From Donghicola mangrovi (GTDB lineage: Bacteria; Pseudomonadota; Alphaproteobacteria; Rhodobacterales; Rhodobacteraceae), in the NCBI RefSeq assembly GCF_013377535.1, contig NZ_JABCJE010000001.1, positions 620,001 to 684,000 on the forward strand: a DNA stretch of 64,000 bases, in the 5' to 3' direction. The notes under the pieces are model-generated. The model searched no databases, had not been told where the DNA came from, and saw nothing but the letters and a program-made list of their open reading frames with translations. This document shows, in pieces, positions 28,727 to 39,327 of this stretch (position 1 is the first letter of the stretch; each line of letters opens with the position of its first letter). A program made the position numbers and the translations under genes.

Positions 28727-29440
28727 ATGCGACCTTCTGGACGTGACCTAAGCGAGATGCGCGAAATTTCAATCGAAACCAACGTGACCAAGCACGCCGA
28801 AGGGTCCTGCCTGATCAAGATCGGCGACACCCACGTGCTGTGCACCGCGACCCTCGAAGAGCGCGTCCCGCCGTTCATCAAAGGCTCGGGTCTGGGTTGG
28901 GTGACTGCCGAATACGGCATGCTGCCCCGCTCGACCAGCTCGCGGATGCGCCGCGAGTCGACCATGGGCAAGCAAGGTGGCCGCACCGTCGAAATCCAGC
29001 GCCTGATCGGCCGCAGCCTGCGCGCCGGTGTGGACCGCGTCGCGATGGGCGAGCGTCAGTTCACCGTCGACTGTGACGTGATCCAAGCCGACGGCGGTAC
29101 TCGCTGCGCCTCGATCACCGGCGGTTGGGTCGCTCTGCGTCTGGCCGTCAACAAGCTGATGAAGGCTGGCGACATCAAGACCGATCCGCTGATCTCTCCG
29201 GTCGCGGCGGTCAGCTGTGGCATCTATGCGGGTCAGGCTGTGCTCGACCTCGACTACCCCGAGGACTCGGCGGCGGGCGTTGACGGCAACTTCGTCATGC
29301 TTGGCAACGGCCAGATGATCGAGACCCAGATGTCGGCCGAAGGCGCGACCTACTCTCGGGCACAGATGAACCAACTGCTCGACCTCGCGGACAAAGGCAT
29401 CGCCGAGCTGGTCGCAGCCCAAGAGGCCGCCTGCGCATGA
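28727..29440 (+). CDS. rph: Ribonuclease PH
   Basis: A 237-residue phosphorolytic 3'-5' exoribonuclease that trims tRNA precursors. Family motifs are [19 protein letters not shown] at the start, [18 protein letters not shown]-type [17 protein letters not shown], and [25 protein letters not shown] precedes the ATG. Its stop overlaps the rdgB start by four bases. It leads the rph-rdgB-hemW-DUF454 operon, divergent from hrcA. Confidence 0.95.
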   Translation: MRPSGRDLSEMREISIETNVTKHAEGSCLIKIGDTHVLCTATLEERVPPFIKGSGLGWVTAEYGMLPRSTSSRMRRESTMGKQGGRTVEIQRLIGRSLRAGVDRVAMGERQFTVDCDVIQADGGTRCASITGGWVALRLAVNKLMKAGDIKTDPLISPVAAVSCGIYAGQAVLDLDYPEDSAAGVDGNFVMLGNGQMIETQMSAEGATYSRAQMNQLLDLADKGIAELVAAQEAACA

Positions 29441-30048
29441 CCCGTAAATTCGACGGCGACACGATCCTGTTCGCGACCCACAACGCCGGTAAGCTGGAGG
29501 AGATGCGGGCCCTGCTCGCTCCCTTCAACATCACCGTCGTCGGGGCCAAGGAAAAGGGTCTGCCCGAACCCGAAGAGACCGGCACCACCTTTGTCGAGAA
29601 TGCCCGCATCAAGGCCCACGCCGCCGCCAAGGCGACCGGCCTGCCCGCCCTGTCCGACGACAGCGGGATCGCAGTGGATGCTCTGGACGGTGCCCCCGGT
29701 GTTTATACCGCCGACTGGTCCGAGACCCCGAATGGTCGCGACTTCGTAATGGCGATGACCAAGACCTACAACCTGCTCGAAGAGAAGAACGCCGCCGAAC
29801 CCCGCACCTGCCGCTTCTGCTGCACGTTGGTTCTGGCATGGCCCGATGGCCATGACGAGGTCTTCGAAGGCAAGGTCGAGGGTCGCTTTGTCTGGCCCAT
29901 GCGCGGCGCCGAAGGTCATGGCTATGACCCGATCTTTATGCCCGAAGGCTACGACATCACTCTTGGCGAGATGGATCCCGCCGAGAAGAACCGCATCAGC
30001 CACCGCGCCGATGCGTTTACTAAGTTCGTGGACGCCTGCTTTGGCTGA
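29437..30048 (+). CDS. rdgB: RdgB/HAM1 non-canonical purine NTP pyrophosphatase
   Basis: A 203-residue house-cleaning enzyme that removes dITP, XTP and ITP from nucleotide pools. Signature parts are [37 protein letters not shown] and [18 protein letters not shown], ending with a SHRADAF motif. The start overlaps rph by four bases (ATGA), and its end overlaps the likely hemW start by eight. Confidence 0.94.
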   Translation: MTRKFDGDTILFATHNAGKLEEMRALLAPFNITVVGAKEKGLPEPEETGTTFVENARIKAHAAAKATGLPALSDDSGIAVDALDGAPGVYTADWSETPNGRDFVMAMTKTYNLLEEKNAAEPRTCRFCCTLVLAWPDGHDEVFEGKVEGRFVWPMRGAEGHGYDPIFMPEGYDITLGEMDPAEKNRISHRADAFTKFVDACFG

Positions 30049-31198
30049 GGACTGGCGCAACGGGGGATTTGGCCTCTACATTCACTGGCCGTTCTGTATG
30101 GCCAAATGCCCCTACTGCGATTTCAACAGCCACGTCTCTCGGTCCATCGACCAGAAGGCGTGGCTGGACGCCTACCTGAAGGAACTGGATCGCAACGCAG
30201 CCCGCACCCCTGATCGCGTGTTGAAATCCGTGTTCTTTGGCGGCGGCACCCCCAGCCTGATGGAGCCAGAGACCGTTGCCGCGATCCTGAATCGGGTCGG
30301 TCAACTCTGGACCCCCGCCAACGACCAAGAGATCACACTAGAGGCCAACCCGACCTCCGTCGAAGCTGGCCGTTTTCAAGCCTATGCCGAGGCTGGCGTT
30401 AACCGTGTTTCGATGGGTCTACAGAGCCTGCGGGACGACGACCTGCGCCGCCTTGGCCGGATGCACACCGTGGCCGAGGGTCGCCGCGCCTTCGAGATCG
30501 CCAAGGATTGCTTTGGTCGCGTCAGCTTTGACCTGATCTACGCGCGCCAAGACCAGACCGTCCCCGAATGGAAGGCCGAGCTGCGCGAGGCATTGGCATT
30601 GGCCGCCGACCACCTCTCTCTTTACCAGTTAACCATCGAGGCTGGCACCGCCTTCGGCGATCGCTACGAACGTGGCACCCTGCGCGGTCTGCCCGAAGAT
30701 GACGACGCCGCCGAGATGTACGAAGTCACCCAAGAGATCTGCGCCGAGTTCGGCATGTATGACTACGAGGTCTCGAACTACGCCAAGCCCGGTGCCGAAA
30801 GCCGTCACAACCAGATCTACTGGCACTACGGTGACTATGTCGGGATCGGCCCCGGCGCCCATGGCCGCGTCACAATGAACGGCATTCGCCATGCCACTGA
30901 CACGTGGAAGCAGCCCCAGAAATGGCTGGATGCCGTGGCCGCTGGCACCGGCGAAAATCTGGTCGAAGCCGTCTCCCCCACCGAGCAAGCGAACGAGTAT
31001 TTGATGATGGGTCTGCGCCTGACCGAGGGCATCGACTTGGAGCGATTTAACCAAATTGGGGGCCGCGCTCTCAATCCGCGCACGTTGAAAGAATTGCAGG
31101 ACATGGGGATGATTGAGCTGGAATCGCCCTATCTTAAAGCTACGCGCGCAGGCCGACTGGTCTTGAACGCGGTAATTGCTGAACTGCTTTTGGATTAA
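30041..31198 (+). CDS. hemW: Radical SAM haem chaperone HemW
   Basis: About 385 residues. The radical-SAM cluster cysteines are C19, C23 and C26, followed by D-F (CPYCDF), the HemW pattern rather than the HemN coproporphyrinogen dehydrogenase pattern. FGGGTPSLM and VNRVSMGLQS follow, with the HemN C-terminal domain in the last 100 residues. I chose the TTG at 30041 ([19 protein letters not shown]), which overlaps the rdgB stop; the next in-frame ATG lies inside the cysteine motif. HemW is thought to deliver haem to target proteins. Confidence 0.9.
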   Translation: MAEDWRNGGFGLYIHWPFCMAKCPYCDFNSHVSRSIDQKAWLDAYLKELDRNAARTPDRVLKSVFFGGGTPSLMEPETVAAILNRVGQLWTPANDQEITLEANPTSVEAGRFQAYAEAGVNRVSMGLQSLRDDDLRRLGRMHTVAEGRRAFEIAKDCFGRVSFDLIYARQDQTVPEWKAELREALALAADHLSLYQLTIEAGTAFGDRYERGTLRGLPEDDDAAEMYEVTQEICAEFGMYDYEVSNYAKPGAESRHNQIYWHYGDYVGIGPGAHGRVTMNGIRHATDTWKQPQKWLDAVAAGTGENLVEAVSPTEQANEYLMMGLRLTEGIDLERFNQIGGRALNPRTLKELQDMGMIELESPYLKATRAGRLVLNAVIAELLLD

Positions 31199-31201
31199 GA
31201 C

Positions 31202-31555
31202 ATGCGCTCACTCTGGTTCATCCTTGGCGTCCTCAGCATGGGGCTTGGCCTGATCGGGGTCGTTCTACCCTTGCTGCCGACGGTACCCTTCATGCTGCTC
31301 GCAGCCTTCTGCTTTGCCCGCTCGTCAGAGCGGATGCACGGTTGGCTGGTGAACCACCGTGTCTTTGGTCCCGCGATCGAGGATTGGAACCGCAGTGGCG
31401 CCATAAGCAAAACGGGTAAACGCGCCGCGACGGTCTCCATCGCGGTCGTTTTCTCGATCTCGGTTTTCATGGGATTGCGGCCAATGATCCTGGGCATTCA
31501 GGCCGTAACGCTAGGGGCGGTTCTGACGTTTATCTGGACCCGCCCCAGCTATTAA
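31202..31555 (+). CDS. DUF454 (YbaN-like) inner-membrane protein
   Basis: A 117-residue protein with membrane segments at about 3-30 (FILGVLSMGLGLIGVVLPLLP), and 80-112. The family core is PTVPFMLLAAFCFARSSERMHGWLVNHRVFGP. Function is not established. It starts three bases after hemW, closing the rph operon, and ends four bases before the convergent parB stop. Confidence 0.85.
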   Translation: MRSLWFILGVLSMGLGLIGVVLPLLPTVPFMLLAAFCFARSSERMHGWLVNHRVFGPAIEDWNRSGAISKTGKRAATVSIAVVFSISVFMGLRPMILGIQAVTLGAVLTFIWTRPSY

Positions 31556-31559
31556 CCAG

Positions 31560-32468
31560 TTATTCAGTCGCGCTCAGGCGGCGGCAGATGTCATCCAACT
31601 GATCTAGATTGTTGTAGCTGATAACGATCTTACCCTGTTCGGTGCCCTCTTTATGCTCGACGGCAACCTTCATTCCAAGCGCAGCAGACAGATCCCCTTC
31701 AAGGGCTTTGGTGTCCGCATCCTTATCATCTTTGGGGCGCGATGCAGACTTCGCCTTGGGCGCGGCCTCACCCTGAGCGGCCTTCTTCACTAGTCGCTCG
31801 GTATCCCGTACAGACAAACCGCGCGACACAATCTGCTTTGCCAATTCAGAAGCGTGGTCGCTGGTGATCAGCGCACGGGCGTGACCGGTGCTAAGACGGC
31901 CATCAGCCAAATGCTCAATCACGTCATCGGGCAGCTGAAGCAAACGCATGGAGTTCGCGATATAGCTCCGGCTTTTCCCAAGAGCTTCTGCAAGTCGCTC
32001 CTGGGTATGACCGAATTTCTCCATCAACTGCTTGTAGCCTGCAGCCTCATCCACCGGGTTCAGATCGGCCCGCTGGATGTTTTCGATGATCGCGACTTCC
32101 AGAACTTCGGTGTCGTCGAACTCGCGGATCAGAACGGGCAGCTCATGCAGTTGCGCCATCTGCGAGGCGCGCCAGCGGCGTTCACCCGCGACGATCTCGT
32201 ACTTCAGGCTATCGCGCGGGCTCACGCGCACGATCAGGGGTTGGATCACCCCTTTTTCCTTAATGGAACGGCAGAGATCTTCTAGATCTTCGCTCTCGAA
32301 ACGGCGGCGCGGCTGGTCCGGATTGGGCTCGATCTTCTCGATCGGGACCAACATATCCGGCCGGCGCGGCGCTGTCGTTCCTGCATCCGTCGCCACATCC
32401 TGCTGAACATCAGCCATCAGCGCCGACAACCCACGACCCAAACCTCGTTTCAACGGTTTGCGTTCCAT
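31560..32468 (-). CDS. parB: Chromosome partitioning protein ParB
   Basis: A 302-residue ParB. The N-terminal CTP-binding/nuclease-fold part has LVPIEKIEPNPDQPRRRFE and VAGERRWRASQMA; the central helix-turn-helix includes QERLAEALGKSRSYIANSMRLLQLP; a dimerisation domain closes the protein. It loads at parS and spreads as a sliding clamp. It follows parA with an 18-base gap. Perfect parS sites are at 33865 and 35767, within 4 kb. Confidence 0.96.
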   Translation of the reverse strand: MERKPLKRGLGRGLSALMADVQQDVATDAGTTAPRRPDMLVPIEKIEPNPDQPRRRFESEDLEDLCRSIKEKGVIQPLIVRVSPRDSLKYEIVAGERRWRASQMAQLHELPVLIREFDDTEVLEVAIIENIQRADLNPVDEAAGYKQLMEKFGHTQERLAEALGKSRSYIANSMRLLQLPDDVIEHLADGRLSTGHARALITSDHASELAKQIVSRGLSVRDTERLVKKAAQGEAAPKAKSASRPKDDKDADTKALEGDLSAALGMKVAVEHKEGTEQGKIVISYNNLDQLDDICRRLSATE

Positions 32469-32486
32469 TCCTGCCCTCTTCTGTTT

Positions 32487-33299
32487 TTATTCTGCAGCCA
32501 CCTGAGCGGACTTCTGTACCAGTTCTTTGGCCAGAGCGCGATAGGCAACTGCACCGCGAGATTGCGGATCATAGTACAGAACCGGTAGTGCAAAGGAAGG
32601 TGCTTCGCTGACCCGAACGTTCCGAGGGATCTTGGTTTTGAACACCAGATCGCCAAGGTTTTCCCGCGCGTCAGCCTCGACTTGCTGAGAGAGGTTGTTC
32701 CGGCCATCGAACATGGTCAGCACGATCCCTTCGATCCGTAGGTCAGGGTTCGCCGCTTTGCGCACATCACGAATGGTCAGCATCAGCTGGCTGAGGCCCT
32801 CGAGTGCAAAGAATTCGCTCTGCAGCGGGACCAGAACCGAGTCAGATGCGACCATCGCATTGACCGTCAGCAAGTTTAGCGAGGGCGGGCAATCGATCAA
32901 GATATAGTCGAAATCGATCTCGGCCATCAAAGCAGTACGCAAAGCATTCCGCAGAAGGTAGCTGCGCTTCTCGTTAGAAATAAGCTCAATATCGGCCGAA
33001 GCCAGATCAGTGGTCGCCGGAATGAGGAAGATGTTTTCGAATTGCGTCGGACGGATGACCTGCGTTGGCAGGACTTCCTCGAGCAAGAGTTCATACGCCG
33101 TGAAGTCGCGATCCTCTGCATGCACACCTAACCCAGTCGAAGCGTTGCCCTGCGGGTCGATATCGACGACCAGAACGCGTTTTCCCATATCGGCCAGAGC
33201 GGCGCTCAGGTTAATGGCGGTGGTCGTTTTACCCACCCCACCCTTCTGGTTTGTGACAGCGATGATTTTAGTGCCGTTCGACGTCATCATGTCAGCCAC
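32487..33299 (-). CDS. parA: Chromosome partitioning ATPase ParA (Soj)
   Basis: About 270 residues. The deviant Walker A is KGGVGKTTT from K19, followed by VLVVDIDPQGNASTGLG and the Walker B YILIDCPPSLNLLT. It forms the DNA-bound gradient that moves ParB-parS complexes. I prefer the GTG at 33299: GGAGGG lies seven bases upstream, whereas an ATG at 33290 is too far and a TTG at 33305 too near. It overlaps the rsmG end by eight bases. Confidence 0.95.
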   Translation of the reverse strand: MADMMTSNGTKIIAVTNQKGGVGKTTTAINLSAALADMGKRVLVVDIDPQGNASTGLGVHAEDRDFTAYELLLEEVLPTQVIRPTQFENIFLIPATTDLASADIELISNEKRSYLLRNALRTALMAEIDFDYILIDCPPSLNLLTVNAMVASDSVLVPLQSEFFALEGLSQLMLTIRDVRKAANPDLRIEGIVLTMFDGRNNLSQQVEADARENLGDLVFKTKIPRNVRVSEAPSFALPVLYYDPQSRGAVAYRALAKELVQKSAQVAAE

Positions 33300-33906
33300 G
33301 CGCAATCCCTCCGATGCTCAGAATGACCGAATTCAATTCTACGACGCTTTTATGCGCTTGCAGAGAGAAAGACCACGAGCGTTGTGCTTCTTCGACCTCT
33401 TGTTGCCAAGTTGCGCCTTTTGGAAACAAAGCCTGCCCTTCTGCTTTCATGTGTATGGTTGCAAAGCCTAACAATTGATCGAGAGACGCCAAAGCGCGAG
33501 CAGACAGAATATCTGCGTTGATCGGATCCACTTCTTCTATTCTCTTCGAGTGAACCTGCGCAGCAACACCTGTCTCTCTGGCGACCGTGCGCAGAAATGC
33601 GGCTTTGCGCTGATCACTCTCAACCAAAACTACCTTCCCTGACTGATTTAGCTCTGCGGCAAGAATTGCGATAACCATTCCGGGGAATCCACCACCGCTG
33701 CCCAGGTCACACCATATCTTCCAGTTTGGGTCTGCAAGCCCATATATCTGGGCTGAGTCGACAAAATGGCGCGATTTCGCATCCCTGATCGTAGAGGGAG
33801 AGACCAAATTTATGGCCCTGTTCCACTTTTTCAGGAGCTCTTCGTAGATATTTAGGCGATCCAATGTTTCACGTGAAACATCGAGCTTAGCAATTTCACC
33901 GATCAT
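33292..33906 (-). CDS. rsmG: 16S rRNA (guanine-N7) methyltransferase RsmG
   Basis: A 204-residue SAM-dependent enzyme methylating G527 of 16S rRNA. The SAM site is [19 protein letters not shown], and the N-terminal motif [17 protein letters not shown] is typical. Codons 9-14 (DVSRET) are formed by a perfect parS palindrome, so the protein sequence here is constrained by segregation. GC is visibly lower than in most of the window. It overlaps mnmG by four bases and parA by eight. Confidence 0.94.
   Translation of the reverse strand: MIGEIAKLDVSRETLDRLNIYEELLKKWNRAINLVSPSTIRDAKSRHFVDSAQIYGLADPNWKIWCDLGSGGGFPGMVIAILAAELNQSGKVVLVESDQRKAAFLRTVARETGVAAQVHSKRIEEVDPINADILSARALASLDQLLGFATIHMKAEGQALFPKGATWQQEVEEAQRSWSFSLQAHKSVVELNSVILSIGGIARG
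33865..33880. promoter_or_regulatory. parS: parS centromere site, perfect, inside rsmG
   Basis: TGTTTCACGTGAAACA is an exact match to the widely conserved 16-base ParB-binding palindrome. It lies 0.6 kb from parA and about 5.3 kb from the proposed oriC. Confidence 0.93.
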
Positions 33907-35774
33907 GACCCAGTCATCGCCCTTTTCTTCTGGCGAATTTTTGCCAGGATTAGGGTGAGGGCGGCAGGTGTCATCCCCTCAACGCGACCAGCCTGACCAA
34001 GGGTCGCAGGACGTGCCGAGATGAGCTTCGTTTTCAGCTCATTAGAAAGACCTTCGAGGATTGAAAAGTCAAAATCCTCGGGGATAGCCTGCCCTTCATC
34101 ACGACGAAGTGCTTCAGCATCTTTTTCCTGCCGAGCGATATACTTAGCGTAGAGACCATCACATTCAAGCTGGCGACGAATCTCGGGCTCAATGTCGTTA
34201 AGCCCTTCGTCAAGAGCGAGCAAATTTTCGAACGCGAAATCAGGGAACGCGAGCAGATCGTAGGCGGAACGCCGAGCGCCATCCTGGTTCACCTTTATGC
34301 CGCTTTCATTCAATTCTCGGGGGGTGAAGGTCATTGCCTCCAGACGTTCTCGCCCGGCCTCAAGCTTTTCCATCTTTGTCTCAAAAGCCGCTTTTCGATC
34401 TTCAGAAATACAGCCGAGTTCAAGTCCCATCGGGGTCAGACGCTGATCTGCGTTATCTGCTCGCAGGGACAAACGGAATTCCGCCCGAGATGTGAACATC
34501 CGATAGGGTTCGGTCACGCCACGCGTGGTCAGATCATCGACCATCACACCGATATAGCTCGAAGAACGGCTAAAGATCGCAGGATCCCTGCCCTGCGTCG
34601 CAAGAGCAGCGTTCAACCCAGCGACCATGCCTTGCGCTGCGGCTTCCTCATATCCCGTTGTGCCGTTGATTTGACCAGCGAGATAAAGACCCGAATGTTC
34701 GCGCAATTCTAGGGTTTGACGCAACGCTCTGGGATCGACGTAATCGTATTCAATTGCGTAACCCGGCTGGATAATACGAACGTCCTCAAGTCCATAGATC
34801 GACCGAATATAGGCTTCCTGCACATCTACAGGCAGAGAAGTCGAGATGCCGTTCGGATAAACGGTATCGTCGTCCAACCCCTCAGGCTCAAGAAAGACTT
34901 GGTGCGAGTTCTTGTCTGAAAAACGCACGATTTTGTCTTCGATAGATGGGCAATAGCGGGGACCTACACCCTCGATATGGCCGCCATACATCGCTGAACG
35001 ATCAAGATTTTTCCTTATGATTTCATGCGTTTGTTCATTCGTATGCGTGATTCCACATGATACTTGGCGAACGAACGGCGCCTTGGACATGAAGGAAAAC
35101 AACGTCGGATCATCATCACCGGGCTGCGTTTCCAGAAGATCCCACTTAATCGTTTTACCATCCAGCCGCGCAGGCGTACCTGTTTTCAATCTGCCCATCG
35201 GAAGGCCAAAACTATGTAACCTATCCGCCAAAGGAACGGACGGTCGGTCGCCCATGCGTCCACCAGGTTTGGAAACGTCCCCAATATGGATGAGCCCATT
35301 CAAAAACGTCCCGGTCGTCAAAACAACTGCGCCGCAGGATATCTGGGAACCGTCACCTAATATGACGCCCGATACCATACCTTCGGTCTGGATTAGATCG
35401 GAGACCTCCGCTTCGATGATGTTCAGGTTAGGCGTAGCTTCGAGCAGAGCCAGCATCGTCTCGCGATAGATTTTGCGATCTGCCTGCGCTCGGGGCCCCT
35501 GCACTGCTGGACCTTTGCGCCGGTTCAGCAAGCGGAACTGGATTCCGGCCCGGTCAGCGACATGGGCCATGACGCCACCCATCGCGTCGATCTCGCGGAC
35601 CAAGTGTCCTTTACCCAAGCCACCGATTGCCGGGTTGCAGGACATGACGCCGATTGTGTCGCGGCGCAGGGTGACCAAAGCCGTTCTCGCGCCCATCCTC
35701 GCAGCAGCATGAGCTGCATCGGCGCCCGCGTGACCGCCGCCGATCACAACAACGTCGAAGTCAGATTGTTTCAC
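33903..35774 (-). CDS. mnmG: tRNA uridine-34 carboxymethylaminomethyl synthesis enzyme MnmG (GidA)
   Basis: About 623 residues. The FAD motif [21 protein letters not shown] comes first (split here: [13 protein letters not shown]), then [20 protein letters not shown] and [12 protein letters not shown]. With MnmE it modifies the wobble uridine of several tRNAs. Two GTG starts are possible: one at 35783 gives MFHVKQSDF, but GGAG directly abuts it; the GTG at 35774 sits eight bases after GGAG and is preferred. That codon lies within the parS palindrome. The gene overlaps rsmG by four bases. Confidence 0.95.
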   Translation of the reverse strand: MKQSDFDVVVIGGGHAGADAAHAAARMGARTALVTLRRDTIGVMSCNPAIGGLGKGHLVREIDAMGGVMAHVADRAGIQFRLLNRRKGPAVQGPRAQADRKIYRETMLALLEATPNLNIIEAEVSDLIQTEGMVSGVILGDGSQISCGAVVLTTGTFLNGLIHIGDVSKPGGRMGDRPSVPLADRLHSFGLPMGRLKTGTPARLDGKTIKWDLLETQPGDDDPTLFSFMSKAPFVRQVSCGITHTNEQTHEIIRKNLDRSAMYGGHIEGVGPRYCPSIEDKIVRFSDKNSHQVFLEPEGLDDDTVYPNGISTSLPVDVQEAYIRSIYGLEDVRIIQPGYAIEYDYVDPRALRQTLELREHSGLYLAGQINGTTGYEEAAAQGMVAGLNAALATQGRDPAIFSRSSSYIGVMVDDLTTRGVTEPYRMFTSRAEFRLSLRADNADQRLTPMGLELGCISEDRKAAFETKMEKLEAGRERLEAMTFTPRELNESGIKVNQDGARRSAYDLLAFPDFAFENLLALDEGLNDIEPEIRRQLECDGLYAKYIARQEKDAEALRRDEGQAIPEDFDFSILEGLSNELKTKLISARPATLGQAGRVEGMTPAALTLILAKIRQKKRAMTGS

Positions 35775-35782
35775 GTGAAACA
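35767..35782. promoter_or_regulatory. parS: parS centromere site, perfect, at the mnmG start
   Basis: A second exact TGTTTCACGTGAAACA, 1,902 bases from the first. It covers the preferred mnmG start codon and lies between mnmE and mnmG, so bound ParB could affect mnmG expression. That effect is inferred. Confidence 0.93.
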
Positions 35783-35785
35783 CTC

Positions 35786-37072
35786 CTATTTACCCAAGCA
35801 GAAGCTTGCGAAGATTTCGTCGAGGATAACCTCAACGTCGATTCGTCCCAACAGCATGTCCAGAGCACGAGCAGCCGTCCGAATTTCCTCTGCAACCAGC
35901 TCATACCGCTCTGACCCGTAGGCAACCTGTTCATCAGCAACCATCAAAGCATCCGAGGCGATTCGCAAAGCTGTGCGATGGCGCTCTTTGCTGGCCAGAT
36001 TCACCTTTTGCATGCGATTCGACAGGAACTCGTACACCGAATCCAGCATCTCGGAGACTCCGAGCCCAGAAACACCAGATATTGGATTCGGAGCTGCATT
36101 TCGTGAGTCGCCTTTGGCGGAATACACCAAGTCACCGTCAACAGGTTCAAGAGGAAGCTCATCCCCCTCTTGCATCAGAAAAATCCGAAGATCGGCGTTT
36201 TTGGCGCGCTTCAGCGCACGCTCAATACCGATTCCCTCAATTTCATCGACAGTTTCGCGCAGGCCAGCGGTATCCAGCAACGTCACCGGCAGACCCTTCA
36301 GGTCCATCCGCACCTCGATCACATCGCGGGTCGTCCCAGCGATGTCAGAGGTGATCGCCGCATCGCGCTTGGCCACGTAGTTCAGCAAAGTGGACTTGCC
36401 CGCGTTTGGGGCGCCAACAATCGCGACCTCGAAACCCAGATGCAGGCGCTCTGCGACCTCGGAGCCGGCGATCTCTTTCAGCAGATCACGGCGCACACTG
36501 GCTAACAGGTGCTTAACCTCTGGGGTTACATCTTCAGGGACATCTTCGTCCGCGAAATCGATGGTCGCTTCCAGCAAGGCCGCAGCACGGATGATCTGGG
36601 ACCGCCAAAGCTCCGCTTGCTCGCCGAGCCCGCCCGAAAACACGCGCATTGCCTGTTGGCGTTGCGCTTCTGTCTCGGCTTCGATCAGATCGGCCAAGCC
36701 CTCGACCTGCGCCAGATCGAGCCGCTCATTCTCTAGCGCGCGGCGTGTGAACTCTCCGGGCTCTGCGTGGCGCAGCCCGTTGACCTCGGACAGCTCAGAA
36801 AGAACGCGGCGCACGATCGCGGGGCTGCCGTGCAGATGGATTTCGACCACATCCTCGCCGGTAAAGCTGGCCGGACCCGCAAAACAGATCAGCATCGCCT
36901 CGTCGATCAAGGCCCCTGCCCTGTCGCGCACCATACGAACGCCGGTTTTGCGCGGCTCCGGCAAGGAACCCGCAAGAACAGAGGCCGCGGCAAATGCCTG
37001 CGGCCCCGAAATCCGGATCACTGCGACCCCGGCTTTGCCTTGAGCAGTCGCCAGGGCAAAGATCGTGTGCAT
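35786..37072 (-). CDS. mnmE: tRNA modification GTPase MnmE (TrmE)
   Basis: A 428-residue G protein. The folate-binding N-terminal domain starts [20 protein letters not shown]. The G domain has [23 protein letters not shown] and LLDTAGLRE, and the C-terminal cysteine motif is CLGK. It is the partner of MnmG. It is the gene upstream of mnmG (11-base gap to the preferred start) and follows rho by nine bases. Confidence 0.95.
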   Translation of the reverse strand: MHTIFALATAQGKAGVAVIRISGPQAFAAASVLAGSLPEPRKTGVRMVRDRAGALIDEAMLICFAGPASFTGEDVVEIHLHGSPAIVRRVLSELSEVNGLRHAEPGEFTRRALENERLDLAQVEGLADLIEAETEAQRQQAMRVFSGGLGEQAELWRSQIIRAAALLEATIDFADEDVPEDVTPEVKHLLASVRRDLLKEIAGSEVAERLHLGFEVAIVGAPNAGKSTLLNYVAKRDAAITSDIAGTTRDVIEVRMDLKGLPVTLLDTAGLRETVDEIEGIGIERALKRAKNADLRIFLMQEGDELPLEPVDGDLVYSAKGDSRNAAPNPISGVSGLGVSEMLDSVYEFLSNRMQKVNLASKERHRTALRIASDALMVADEQVAYGSERYELVAEEIRTAARALDMLLGRIDVEVILDEIFASFCLGK

Positions 37073-37081
37073 TCCGCCCTC

Positions 37082-38353
<1,272 letters not shown>

Positions 38354-38479
38354 AGGCATACCCTTTGCCGCCCAACGATGGGCTAAGGTCAAAGTTATTT
38401 TCTTACACAGGAAAACCCCGACCAGGACTGGCCGTTGATCGCGACATAGGGGGGATTCCCTTCTGAGTCAATGAATCGC

Positions 38480-38929
38480 TTAGAACTTCACGATTACCGA
38501 GAAGACGATCACTAGCATCAGAAGCGTCGGAACCTCGTTCATCATGCGATAGGTCTTGCCGTTTCGCGTGTTCGAAGCGTTCCAGAAATCCTTGCGGCGG
38601 TATCCCAGCCAATGATGGAACCAGGTCATCCCGATCACGCCGGCCGCTTTGGTCCATGGCCAGATCGACGTCCAATCCACGATCCCCGGCGTGAACACGA
38701 GGCACAGACCAAACAGCCAGCTCGAGATCATCGCGGGGTTCATGATGAACTTGAAGAGCTTCCGTTCCATCGTAGTGAACAGCTCATGGGTGGTTCCGTC
38801 CTGTCCGACTTGCTCGGAGTGATAAACGAACAGCCTCGGTAGATAGAACAGCCCTGCCATCCACGACATGACGGACACCACGTGAAGCGATTTTGTCCAA
38901 GGATATGCACTGGCGAGAAGATCGAGCAT
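38480..38929 (-). CDS. hemJ: Protoporphyrinogen IX oxidase HemJ-like membrane protein
   Basis: A 149-residue protein with four membrane segments. Family features are KSLHVVSVMSWMAGLFYLPRLFVYH, with the conserved haem-associated histidine at the start, and KAAGVIGMTWFHHWLGYRRK. HemJ makes protoporphyrin IX in the oxygen-independent-type haem route of many alphaproteobacteria. It is next to the proposed oriC; hemE, a frequent origin neighbour in relatives such as Caulobacter, is absent here. The AT-rich origin tract starts 28 bases upstream. Confidence 0.88.
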   Translation of the reverse strand: MLDLLASAYPWTKSLHVVSVMSWMAGLFYLPRLFVYHSEQVGQDGTTHELFTTMERKLFKFIMNPAMISSWLFGLCLVFTPGIVDWTSIWPWTKAAGVIGMTWFHHWLGYRRKDFWNASNTRNGKTYRMMNEVPTLLMLVIVFSVIVKF

Positions 38930-38956
38930 GGGTCCGTCCCTTTCTGAATGACACTC

Positions 38957-38980
38957 TTAAATAAAATATAAGAATTAAAA
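38957..38980. other. AT-rich tract, candidate DNA-unwinding element
   Basis: 23 of 24 bases are A or T, unlike the GC-rich surroundings. It lies at the hemJ edge of the proposed origin and could also contain the hemJ promoter. Confidence 0.6.
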
Positions 38981-39036
38981 GGAAGATGATTTTGAAGAGT
39001 CGTCCGAGTCTGTGGATTGTTTGCTTTCCCACGTGG

Positions 39037-39045
39037 TTTTGCACA
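39037..39045 (+). promoter_or_regulatory. Weak DnaA box
   Basis: TTTTGCACA differs from TTATNCACA only at the third base. Confidence 0.4.
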
Positions 39046-39145
39046 GTGAACAAGAATCCTTAACAGGGTGGGGACGACTCGCAAAACCTCAATAAAACAG
39101 CAGGATTCCTTGAGTGAATCTTCGCGTTTTACGGGTGCGGGACTC

Positions 39146-39154
39146 TGGGGATAA
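39146..39154 (-). promoter_or_regulatory. Weak DnaA box
   Basis: On the minus strand it reads TTATCCCCA, one base from TTATCCACA. Confidence 0.45.
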
Positions 39155-39170
39155 GTCTAGGGAAAGTTGG

Positions 39171-39179
39171 TTATCCACA
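39171..39179 (+). promoter_or_regulatory. DnaA box, perfect
   Basis: TTATCCACA, followed directly by a GANTC methylation site at 39180-39184. Confidence 0.8.
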
Positions 39180-39318
39180 GAGTCAGTTTTATCCTTTTCC
39201 GTGGGGGTAAAAAGAATATGAGTCAGACTCATAAACCCCGAAACTATCGACAGGCCCCTTTTGGGGTATTATCGGTCCACGAACCCGTACAGGGATTACA
39301 CGGCAGACTCTCACAAGG

Positions 39319-39327
39319 TTATCCACA
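39319..39327 (+). promoter_or_regulatory. DnaA box, perfect, overlapping the maf start
   Basis: TTATCCACA whose last base is the A of the maf ATG. AAGG just before it (39315-39318) is the probable ribosome site, so DnaA binding and maf expression share this spot. Confidence 0.8.

Larger units (their letters stand above)
38930..39326. other. oriC: Proposed chromosomal replication origin (oriC)
   Basis: 397 bases between hemJ (leftward) and maf (rightward) with no plausible gene. It contains a 24-base A/T tract, two perfect DnaA boxes plus two one-mismatch boxes, and eleven GANTC (CcrM) sites at 38997, 39006, 39054, 39076, 39104, 39116, 39141, 39180, 39220, 39226 and 39306. About one would be expected by chance in that span. 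parAB and two parS sites lie within 8 kb, and gene direction switches here. The assignment is inferred but well supported. Confidence 0.85.
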
